Shown here in pieces: positions 1-5,946 of a DNA stretch of 5,946 nucleotides (position 1 is the stretch's first letter; each line of letters starts with the position of its first letter). The position numbers were made by a program, and so were the translations under genes. Source of the stretch: Gammaproteobacteria bacterium (GTDB lineage: Bacteria; Pseudomonadota; Gammaproteobacteria; Enterobacterales; Kangiellaceae); NCBI GenBank assembly GCA_002401655.1, contig NVTT01000036.1, positions 12,419-18,364 on the forward strand, read 5' to 3'. The notes below the pieces were generated by a model, which had not been told where the DNA came from, did no database searches, and saw only the letters and a program-made list of their open reading frames with translations.

Positions 1-2
1 AA

Positions 3-119
3 GAAAAATATTGGAATTACACTCAAAGTATCGGCATGGTAAAACAATTAGTAGAAGATGAGATGTTTCCGTTATCAGTTAAAGGCTTAGAGCGGGGAAT
101 ATCCTCTCTTAGCAAATAA
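3..119 (+). CDS. C-terminal end of an unidentified upstream gene (5' partial)
   Basis: The frame beginning at base 3 is open from the window edge to a TAA at 117-119, giving 38 codons; both other forward frames are closed by stops within the first 80 bases. The visible end includes TQSIGMVKQLVEDEMFPL and finishes ERGISSLSK, a mixed charged and hydrophobic stretch that looks like a normal helical C-terminus. I do not recognise the family and assign no function. The stop lies 14 bases before the start of the DUF885 lipoprotein gene on the same strand, and the likely ribosome binding site of that gene overlaps the stop, so the two are probably co-transcribed. The alternative is a chance open stretch, which is possible at this length, but its position flush against the next gene favours a real gene end. 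Confidence 0.5.
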   Translation, partial: EKYWNYTQSIGMVKQLVEDEMFPLSVKGLERGISSLSK

Positions 120-123
120 AAGG
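118..123 (+). promoter_or_regulatory. Ribosome binding site of the DUF885 lipoprotein gene, overlapping the upstream stop
   Basis: AAAAGG lies 10 bases before the ATG at 134 and shares bases with the TAA that ends the upstream partial gene. It is a modest Shine-Dalgarno match at slightly long spacing. Its position supports the ATG at 134 and suggests that ribosomes ending on the upstream gene could feed this start. Confidence 0.45.
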
Positions 124-133
124 TATATAAAGA

Positions 134-1942
134 ATGAAAAGATTAGTGCTCCCGATTGCTTGTGCACTCTTTATCTGTGCATGTCAAAATCAAGAACCAC
201 CTGTAATTCAAGAAAAACAAAACACTAAATCCGAAGATTTACGAATTGAAAAACAAAAATTAGATAAGTTAGTAGCCGACTACAACGAAGAATTCCTTAC
301 TCTTCATCCCGTTGCGGGGACTTTTCAAAGCCGAAGCGAATTTAATGATAAATTCGGTCTACCAATTGGACAAAAAAGTCGTGACTTAGAAAAACAATTT
401 ACCCGAAAATACTTAAAAGCGATTAGTAATATTGATGTTAATAAACTCGATCATCAATCGAAATTAACTTACGACATTTTTAAAAGTAGTCGGGAATCTT
501 CTATAGAAAGTGAAAAATTCCCTTTCCATCTAATGCCAATTAATCAAATGGCTGGCGCACACAATTTTTTTGCCACACTAGGTTCTGGCGCATCAGCTCA
601 ACCATTTAATAATGAAGAAGACTACCGCAACTTTATAAAAAGAAGTAAAGGCTTTGCGATTTGGATGGAGAGTATTATTCCAGCGATGAATGATGGTATT
701 GAAGCTAATGTTGTATTGCCACAGTCAATATTAGAAAAACTGATCCCACAATTAAAAACACACATGGTTAAGGATATAAAAGATAGCGTTTTCTATAAAC
801 CTTTATTAGATTTGCCGAACGGACTGAATGCCGAGCGGAAGTCGAAATTAATCGCTGATTATGAGAGAAGTATCAAGGAAACATTAATTCCCGTTTATAC
901 AAAAGTATATAACTTTCTTGAAAATGACTATAAGAAATATGCTCGAAAAAGTGTTGGTCTATCACAGCTTCCTAACGGAAAAGCTTGGTACGAATATATG
1001 ATTAAAACCCACACCACGCTACCATTAACTGCTGAAGAGATTCATAAGTTTGGACTCTCAGAGGTGGCTCGAATATTAGCGGAAATGAAAAAGGTAAAGG
1101 AACAAGTATCATTTGAGGGTGACATGCCTGAATTTTTCGAATTTCTAAGGACAGATGACCAGTTTTATTTTGAAGAGGCATCGCAATTGGTAAAAGCTTA
1201 TGAGGATACTAAGATAAAGATTGACGCCACTTTACCAAAGCTATTTGAAGTGTTTCCAAAAGCAGATTATGTTGTTAAACCTGTTCCAGATTTTCAGGCT
1301 GCTTCTTCTGCAGGAGCATATTACGAATCACCAGCACCCGACGGTTCTCGACCAGGCGTATTCTATATAAATACTTATAACTTACGTTCACAGCCTAAAT
1401 TTTTGATGGAAACTTTATCCATTCATGAAGCAGCTCCGGGACATCATTTTCAAATTGCCATACAACAAGAAGTCAAAGGTTTACCTGATTTTAGAAAGTT
1501 TGGTGGCTACACCGTTTTCAACGAAGGTTGGGCGCTCTATGCGGAAAGCTTAGGAAAAGAGTTAGGGTTATTTTCCGATCCATACATGTGGTACGGTCGT
1601 TTAGTTGACGAACAACTTCGCGCAATGCGCTTAGTCGTCGATACAGGGTTACACGCCTATGGATGGAGCCGAGAAAAAGCGATTGATTACATGATAGCTA
1701 ATTCCTCAATGGCTCGATCCGATGTTGAGGCCGAAGTCGAGCGCTATATTGTTATTCCGGGACAAGCATTAGCCTATAAAATAGGGCAAAGAAAAATTCG
1801 TCAACTTAGGACAAAAGCAGAAAATAGTTTAGAAGAAAAATTTGATATAAAGAAATTTCATACACAGTTGTTAATCGATGGAAGTTTGCCAATGCCAACT
1901 CTAGAGAAAAAAATCTATCTGTGGATAGAATCTCAGAAATAG
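134..1942 (+). CDS. DUF885 family lipoprotein, predicted zinc metallopeptidase-like
   Basis: This is a complete 602-residue protein of the DUF885 family (PF05960), envelope proteins with a gluzincin-like metal site whose substrates are mostly unknown. It opens with a lipoprotein signal: MKR, a hydrophobic core, and the lipobox I14-C15-A16-C17. Lipidation would be at Cys17; Gln at +2 fits sorting to the outer membrane. Residues 35-420 are largely charged and helical. The putative metal site is H431-E432 in HEAAPGHH (431-438), with a downstream E464 in NEGWALYAE (463-471). Further family-typical segments are RLVVDTGLHAYGWSREKA (499 onward, H507) and IPGQALAYKIG (541-551). The length is normal and no key residue is missing. 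The ATG at 134 is supported by AAAAGG 10 bases upstream and by the signal peptide directly after it. It sits 14 bases after the preceding gene and ends 5 bases from the convergent kinase gene. Family assignment is strong; peptidase activity is inferred from the motif. Confidence 0.93.
   Translation: MKRLVLPIACALFICACQNQEPPVIQEKQNTKSEDLRIEKQKLDKLVADYNEEFLTLHPVAGTFQSRSEFNDKFGLPIGQKSRDLEKQFTRKYLKAISNIDVNKLDHQSKLTYDIFKSSRESSIESEKFPFHLMPINQMAGAHNFFATLGSGASAQPFNNEEDYRNFIKRSKGFAIWMESIIPAMNDGIEANVVLPQSILEKLIPQLKTHMVKDIKDSVFYKPLLDLPNGLNAERKSKLIADYERSIKETLIPVYTKVYNFLENDYKKYARKSVGLSQLPNGKAWYEYMIKTHTTLPLTAEEIHKFGLSEVARILAEMKKVKEQVSFEGDMPEFFEFLRTDDQFYFEEASQLVKAYEDTKIKIDATLPKLFEVFPKADYVVKPVPDFQAASSAGAYYESPAPDGSRPGVFYINTYNLRSQPKFLMETLSIHEAAPGHHFQIAIQQEVKGLPDFRKFGGYTVFNEGWALYAESLGKELGLFSDPYMWYGRLVDEQLRAMRLVVDTGLHAYGWSREKAIDYMIANSSMARSDVEAEVERYIVIPGQALAYKIGQRKIRQLRTKAENSLEEKFDIKKFHTQLLIDGSLPMPTLEKKIYLWIESQK
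1907..1929 (-). terminator. Candidate intrinsic terminator for the kinase operon, inside the opposing gene
   Basis: Read on the minus strand, 19 bases past the kinase stop codon, TCTATC-CACA-GATAGA forms a 6-bp stem with a 4-base loop (1914-1929), followed directly by seven T residues (1913-1907). The layout is that of a Rho-independent terminator, but only two of the six pairs are G-C, so the stem is weak. It lies within the last codons of the DUF885 gene, whose reading frame constrains it. On the plus strand no T-tract follows the hairpin, so it would act only for the minus-strand operon. It could be coincidental in AT-rich DNA. Confidence 0.4.
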
Positions 1943-1947
1943 TTTAT

Positions 1948-3288
1948 TTATTCCGATACGTTTTTATTGGGTAAAAGCAAGGTAACTTTTAAACCTCCAT
2001 TTTTGCGATTACTAATTAATATTTTTCCGCCATGCGCTTCGACAATTTCTCGACATAAAGGCAAGCCCAATCCGGTTCCGCCGGATCGTGTTGAGTAGAA
2101 AGGTAAAAGCGCATTACTTAAATTTTTCTCTGTCATTCCTTTACCGCGATCTCGAACAATAATTTCATATTCATTTGAATTCACTTTGACCGATAGAGAG
2201 ACTTCATATTCTCTTGATCCTGATTCTAGTGCGTTTTTTACAAGGTTTATAATCGCTTGTTGTAATTGAGAAGGATCACAATAAATACTTCCACAACCTC
2301 CTTCACATTTCAGTTTAAAGGTTTTAATTTGTTGAATGCTTTCGAAAAATGGCAAAGTTTCGACGATACTAAGTTGAGGTTTTGGTAGTCTTGCAAACTC
2401 AGCATATCCCTCAATAAACATTTGCAAGTACCGCGCTCTTTCTCCCATCGTATCAAATATTGTTGCCAATTTTTCTTCACCTTGTCTGTCACAAAGCGTT
2501 CTTCCTGAATGCGCTAGTGATGTTATCGGCGCTAAAGAATTATTAAGCTCGTGACTAATTAGTCTAATCACTTTTTTCCAAGTGCTAACTTCTTGTCGAC
2601 TAATTTCTTTAGTAATACTCTTGAATAGATATAATTGATGCTTACGACCATTCAATAAAAATTGATTTTGAGTCAAATGGTAAGTTTCATTTGTTATACT
2701 TGTTTCGCTAGCTCCTTGTTTAGTGGCGGTAAATAATCCACTTAAACCTGAATTTACTGCGAGCGAAAATGACTCCGACTGTTTCGCTAACAAGTCATTA
2801 AATTTTAGTCCATTGATAGAAACACCATCGTACAATAAAACTCTAGCAGCACTATTACTATAAATAATAGCGCCAGTATCATCAATTAGAACTAGAGATA
2901 AAGGTGTCGTCTGAATAACGGTGTCTAACAGTAACTCTCTTTGATATAAGTGTATTCTTTCGTCCCTAAGTACCGCACCAACCTTATTATAAACGGCAAC
3001 GAGATCCCCTAATTCATCATTTCTTGTTTTAGCAATGGATATACTAAAATCATTGTCCAAAAAATTCTGAAAGCCATCATTCAACGCCATTAAAACTTTA
3101 TTCAACGGAGCCATATAAGAATGAACAATTATTAAAGTGACTGGAATAACTATGGCAATAGATAAAAGGCTAGAAAGAAAAACATCTTCTAACCAGAGAG
3201 TTAGAGAGCTAACAATAAAAGTAATCACTAGAATCACGATGACTAGCAGTATTGAAATTTGAGCTTCTAGACTGAGTTTAATCTTCAA
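1948..3288 (-). CDS. Membrane sensor histidine kinase with PAS domain, no periplasmic sensor domain
   Basis: This 446-residue inner-membrane histidine kinase should autophosphorylate and pass phosphate to the response regulator encoded just upstream. Two hydrophobic segments (about 11-32 and 35-57) are joined by only a few residues (around LEDV). A HAMP-like linker follows (about 58-112), then a PAS-like domain (about 118-225, with IDDTGAIIYSNSAARVLL). The phosphoacceptor box is RLISHELNNSLAP with H246, of the NtrB/NtrY-like type. The ATPase domain has an N-box NLVKNALE (N352), G1 DRGKGM (380-385), F-box FYST (397-400) and G2 GTGLGL (404-409), all intact. Cys328, Cys332 and Cys337 cluster at the entry to the ATPase domain. 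The start is TTG at 3288: upstream the frame has no ATG, GTG or other TTG before a stop at 3358-3360, and the next ATG (codon 59) would remove the membrane segments. No clear ribosome binding site precedes it. It follows the regulator gene by 62 bases. The signal is unknown. Confidence 0.93.
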   Translation of the reverse strand: MKIKLSLEAQISILLVIVILVITFIVSSLTLWLEDVFLSSLLSIAIVIPVTLIIVHSYMAPLNKVLMALNDGFQNFLDNDFSISIAKTRNDELGDLVAVYNKVGAVLRDERIHLYQRELLLDTVIQTTPLSLVLIDDTGAIIYSNSAARVLLYDGVSINGLKFNDLLAKQSESFSLAVNSGLSGLFTATKQGASETSITNETYHLTQNQFLLNGRKHQLYLFKSITKEISRQEVSTWKKVIRLISHELNNSLAPITSLAHSGRTLCDRQGEEKLATIFDTMGERARYLQMFIEGYAEFARLPKPQLSIVETLPFFESIQQIKTFKLKCEGGCGSIYCDPSQLQQAIINLVKNALESGSREYEVSLSVKVNSNEYEIIVRDRGKGMTEKNLSNALLPFYSTRSGGTGLGLPLCREIVEAHGGKILISNRKNGGLKVTLLLPNKNVSE

Positions 3289-3350
3289 AATAAAATCTAT
3301 CGTTGCGCGTGTAAGAAAACTAGAATTATTGTTATGATCTGGTCTTGAGT

Positions 3351-4700
3351 TTAAACTTTATCTCTTGGGATAGCGAATTTATCCATTCGTCTATATAGCG
3401 ACTGTCGACTAAGACCTAGCTGTCTAGCGGTTTGTGATATATTGTTTTTATTATGTCGTAACGCTTCTATTAACGATTGCTTGTCCGGTTCATTTGAATC
3501 CCTAACTTCAATTGTTTTGTCCTGCGATACAGGCAATCCAAGATTCTCGCGAGTGATATGTTTGTTGGTAGCTAATAAACTTGCTCGTTTCATCACGTTT
3601 TCTAGCTCTCTAACATTGCCCGGCCATGGGTGCGCTTGAAGCCCATCTTCAGCTTCTGTTGATAGCGTTGTATCTGAAGGCATAAAAAATAAAGCTAAAG
3701 GTAAAATGTCATCAATGCGATCGGATAAACTAGCCACTTTAATCTCTATAACGTTCAGCCGGTAATATAGATCTTCTCTAAAGTTTCCCTGTTTAATTTC
3801 TTCGAGTAAATTGGCATTCGTGGCACTTATTACCCTTACATTAACTTTTCTCGTTTGCGAACTTCCTAAGCGTTCAAACTCTCCCGTTTGAAGAACTCTT
3901 AACAACTTTACCTGACCAGACAAGGGTAAATTACCAATTTCATCTAAAAAAAGTGTACCGCCGTCGGCTGCTTCAAATCGACCAATGCGTTTTTTATGTG
4001 CGCCTGTAAAAGCGCCAGCTTCCGCACCAAATAATTCCGCTTCCAATAATTCCGAAGGTAACGCACCGATATTAACTTTGATGAAAGGTTTATCATTAAC
4101 AGATGAGTTAGCCTGAATAGTTTCGGCTATTTTTTCTTTTCCACACCCATTAGGTCCGGTAATCAATACTGAAATATCGGCATGAGCAATTTGTGTTGCC
4201 ATTGTTAAAGTTTGCAACATCGATTCACTATTAAAGACAGTCCCACATAAATCAAATTTTTGTGCGAGTGATTGATGTTTTTTAGATTTTTGGCTCAACA
4301 TTAGATTCGTTTGCTCGCGCAATTGACCTAGTTCAATTAAGTTTTTAACACTCGCCACTAACTTCGAATCATCCCAAGGTTTAGTCAGATAATCACTCGC
4401 GCCTATGCGAACTAATTCAACCGCCGTTTCTAAACTACCCCATGCGGTCAGTAGTATGACCGGCAAGTCAGGGTTTGATTGTTGAATTTGTTTAAACAAG
4501 CTCACACCTTCTTCACCTGAAGTTGTATCTTCAGTAAAGTTCATATCCTGAATAACTAAATCGATCTTTTTTGTTTGCAAAAAGATCAATCCCTGCTTTG
4601 GGCTATCGGCATGTAACGTTTCGATATCATGCAGTGAAAACAGAACATCTAACGCTGTTGCTATGCCGTAATTATCATCTATGACTAAGATACGGTTCAT
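3351..4700 (-). CDS. Sigma-54-dependent NtrC-family response regulator
   Basis: This 449-residue transcription activator has the three domains of the NtrC class. The receiver (1-120) has acidic pocket D8-D9, phosphoacceptor D52 in QDMNF, T85 in LLTAW and K107 in TKPWD. A linker helix (about 122-150) leads to an AAA+ domain (about 152-385) with Walker A GPNGCGKE (182-189), GAFTGA sigma-54 contact loop (229-234), Walker B TLFLDE (249-254), REDLYYRLNV (308-317) and WPGNVRELEN (359-368). The C-terminus is a Fis-type helix-turn-helix, with NISQTARQLGLSRQSLYRRM (420-439). All catalytic elements are present, so it should open sigma-54 promoters when phosphorylated. The ATG at 4700 has GAGTGGA 9 bases upstream. 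It lies between the permease (46 bases upstream) and the kinase (62 bases downstream), so the kinase is its likely partner and the transporter operon a plausible target; the target is inference. The Walker A differs from the usual GESGTGKE. Confidence 0.96.
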   Translation of the reverse strand: MNRILVIDDNYGIATALDVLFSLHDIETLHADSPKQGLIFLQTKKIDLVIQDMNFTEDTTSGEEGVSLFKQIQQSNPDLPVILLTAWGSLETAVELVRIGASDYLTKPWDDSKLVASVKNLIELGQLREQTNLMLSQKSKKHQSLAQKFDLCGTVFNSESMLQTLTMATQIAHADISVLITGPNGCGKEKIAETIQANSSVNDKPFIKVNIGALPSELLEAELFGAEAGAFTGAHKKRIGRFEAADGGTLFLDEIGNLPLSGQVKLLRVLQTGEFERLGSSQTRKVNVRVISATNANLLEEIKQGNFREDLYYRLNVIEIKVASLSDRIDDILPLALFFMPSDTTLSTEAEDGLQAHPWPGNVRELENVMKRASLLATNKHITRENLGLPVSQDKTIEVRDSNEPDKQSLIEALRHNKNNISQTARQLGLSRQSLYRRMDKFAIPRDKV

Positions 4701-4746
4701 TAGATTGATTCCACTCTTTTTACTTTCAAGTTAATTAACATTTTTG

Positions 4747-5946
4747 TTAGATGCTTTGAGTTGCTACTGCTGGCGAAACATTGGATGCTTTTTGCGCTGG
4801 TACCCAAACAGCCACAACTCCAACAATTAACATCACAACAATGCCTAAAGGATAATAATACCAGTCAATTGGCGGTATATTAAATGTTTGAGCCAAGTAC
4901 ATACTGAAAGATATTGCGATTAGTGTTCCAACGACCAGTCCAATCGAAGTAATCAATATATTTTCTGTAATAAAATAGCGTTGAATATCTATTTTTCGAG
5001 CGCCTAACGCGCGCCGAGTCCCAATTTGTTTAATCCGTTGATTAACATTAAAGCTTACGATACCAACAATACCTAACAGTGTAATTAATATTAATAGTAT
5101 CACTACAGTCCAAAGAATTTTAGTCATCGCATAATCATCGCTATAACTTCGTCGTTTTATTTCCTTTAATGTTCGAATACCGGTGATTACCCGATTTGAG
5201 TTTCTATCTAATAATATCTTTTCAACACCGCCCAAAAATTCGGATACTTGTGATTTTTCTACTCTAACCGCAATTTTAATAAAACTAGAAAGTCTAATAG
5301 AAGGTAAAATCAAATTATCCATAAATTGAGTGGAACTTGGCCATGGACCAGCCAATGTTTCTATAATTCCAACAATCGTCGCGCTAGTACCCCAAAAATA
5401 GATTTGACTACCTAAAGCGTTATTATCTGGATACAGTCTATCGGCTAAAGATTGAGTGATCATAACCACTTTTGGCTCAACAAATTCTGCAGTGTAAGTT
5501 ACATCATCAGTATTAAAATTTCTTCCAGAGGCTAACTTAGAACCAAAAGTATTTAGCATATGAGAATCGCCACGAAAAATACCAGAGCCTACATCTTCAT
5601 CCCTCTCAGCTCCATCTTCGGTAGCAGCAACCGTTGAGGAGCTACCACTTCCACTAAGAGGAACCATATTGGTTATTACCGCATCAATTACGCCTGGCGT
5701 GTTTCGTAATAATTCGATATCTGCTTTAAAATTATGCTCTAAATCATAATTTTCACCAAACGGATTAACGTTAAACGCTATTAATTCGCTCTCAGCTAAT
5801 CCTGTTTCTCGATTCATTAAATCAATACGCTGTTTAATAATACTAATTGAATTAACCACTACCGCAAAAGTAATAGCGATCTGTAAAACCATAAGAAATG
5901 TTGAGCTTTTGTGTCTTTTCAATGCACTCAGTATGGGTCTTATTTC
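4747..5946 (-). CDS. MacB/FtsX-type ABC transporter permease (5' partial)
   Basis: The frame is open from the right edge to TAA at 4747-4749, giving 399 visible residues. A TTG exists at 5922, but the eight codons before it (EIRPILSA) continue the basic amphipathic N-terminal segment typical of this family, so the real start is probably a few codons outside the window. Topology, numbered from that TTG: TM1 about 10-29, a large periplasmic domain of MacB core type (about 30-265, with MVPLSGSGSSS at 86-96), then TM2 about 269-292, TM3 about 318-342 and TM4 about 357-376. The FtsX-type cytoplasmic segment RIKQIGTRRALGARKIDIQR (296-315) and the ending PAQKASNVSPAVATQSI are family hallmarks. There is no ATPase domain, unlike MacB itself, so a separate ATP-binding subunit is needed, presumably encoded beyond the edge. 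Such permeases work in tripartite efflux, lipoprotein handling or envelope mechanotransmission; the substrate cannot be read from the sequence. The two-component genes follow in the same direction. Confidence 0.92.
   Translation of the reverse strand, partial: EIRPILSALKRHKSSTFLMVLQIAITFAVVVNSISIIKQRIDLMNRETGLAESELIAFNVNPFGENYDLEHNFKADIELLRNTPGVIDAVITNMVPLSGSGSSSTVAATEDGAERDEDVGSGIFRGDSHMLNTFGSKLASGRNFNTDDVTYTAEFVEPKVVMITQSLADRLYPDNNALGSQIYFWGTSATIVGIIETLAGPWPSSTQFMDNLILPSIRLSSFIKIAVRVEKSQVSEFLGGVEKILLDRNSNRVITGIRTLKEIKRRSYSDDYAMTKILWTVVILLILITLLGIVGIVSFNVNQRIKQIGTRRALGARKIDIQRYFITENILITSIGLVVGTLIAISFSMYLAQTFNIPPIDWYYYPLGIVVMLIVGVVAVWVPAQKASNVSPAVATQSI

Noticed and set aside
124..129. TATATA upstream of the DUF885 start, considered as a -10 box
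   Set aside because: It is only 4 bases from the start codon, with no matching -35 element, and would not leave room for a leader with the visible ribosome binding site.
1970..1995. Imperfect hairpin around AAAAG...CTTTT just downstream of the DUF885 stop
   Set aside because: The stem is short and AT-rich and lacks a following T-tract, so it does not qualify as an intrinsic terminator.
2070..2086. GC-rich hairpin ATCCGG-TTCCG-CCGGAT as a terminator for the DUF885 gene
   Set aside because: The stem is good but no T-tract follows it, and it falls on codons for the conserved G2 box of the kinase (SGGTGLGLP), which explain the sequence.
2310..2492. 60-codon minus-strand open frame
   Set aside because: It lies inside the kinase gene in another frame. 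The kinase frame has clear conserved motifs across the same bases, so this is a shadow.
3442..3639. 65-codon plus-strand open frame
   Set aside because: It is antisense to the AAA+ and helix-turn-helix region of the regulator, has no recognisable domain, and is explained by codon use on the other strand.
3826..3845. TGGCAC on the plus strand, considered as a sigma-54 -24 element
   Set aside because: No TTGC-type -12 element stands at the required spacing, and the site is inside the regulator coding region on the opposite strand.

Overview
The window looks like chromosomal DNA from an AT-rich, Gram-negative gammaproteobacterium, probably marine or free-living (Kangiella/Aliikangiella- or Alteromonadales-like; this taxonomic guess is an inference from AT-rich codon use, an outer-membrane type lipoprotein signal, and the familiar pairing of an FtsX-type permease with an NtrC-type two-component system). 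It is almost fully coding. No stretch over 300 bases lacks a gene, and I see no RNA gene, mobile element, CRISPR array or attachment site.

Plus strand, left part: the last 38 codons of an unidentified gene (stop 117-119) are followed after 14 bases by a complete 602-residue lipoprotein of the DUF885 family (134-1942). It carries the family's HEAxPGHH and EGWALYAE signatures, so it is probably a zinc-dependent peptidase-like enzyme tethered in the envelope. The short gap suggests it is expressed together with the upstream gene.

Minus strand, right part, in transcription order: a MacB/FtsX-type ABC transporter permease whose 5' end runs off the right edge (4747-5946), a sigma-54-dependent response regulator (3351-4700) and a membrane histidine kinase (1948-3288). 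The gaps are 46 and 62 bases with no convincing terminator, so the three probably form the tail of one operon. Its transporter ATPase, any second permease and any HlyD-type adaptor would lie beyond the right edge.

Working model (inference): the kinase has two membrane segments joined by only a few residues, so it has no periplasmic sensing domain. It probably reads its signal in the membrane, through its PAS domain, or through the adjacent permease. It would phosphorylate the regulator at Asp52, and the regulator, with an intact GAFTGA loop, would activate sigma-54 promoters, plausibly including that of the transporter operon. No credible -24/-12 promoter was noticed inside the window.

The two strands meet tail to tail with 5 bases between the stop codons. 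A weak hairpin plus T-tract that could end the kinase operon lies inside the 3' end of the lipoprotein gene. I do not see a wholly new system here. The points most worth following are the loop-less kinase beside a MacB-like permease, a cysteine cluster in the kinase, and the kinase's TTG start without a ribosome binding site.
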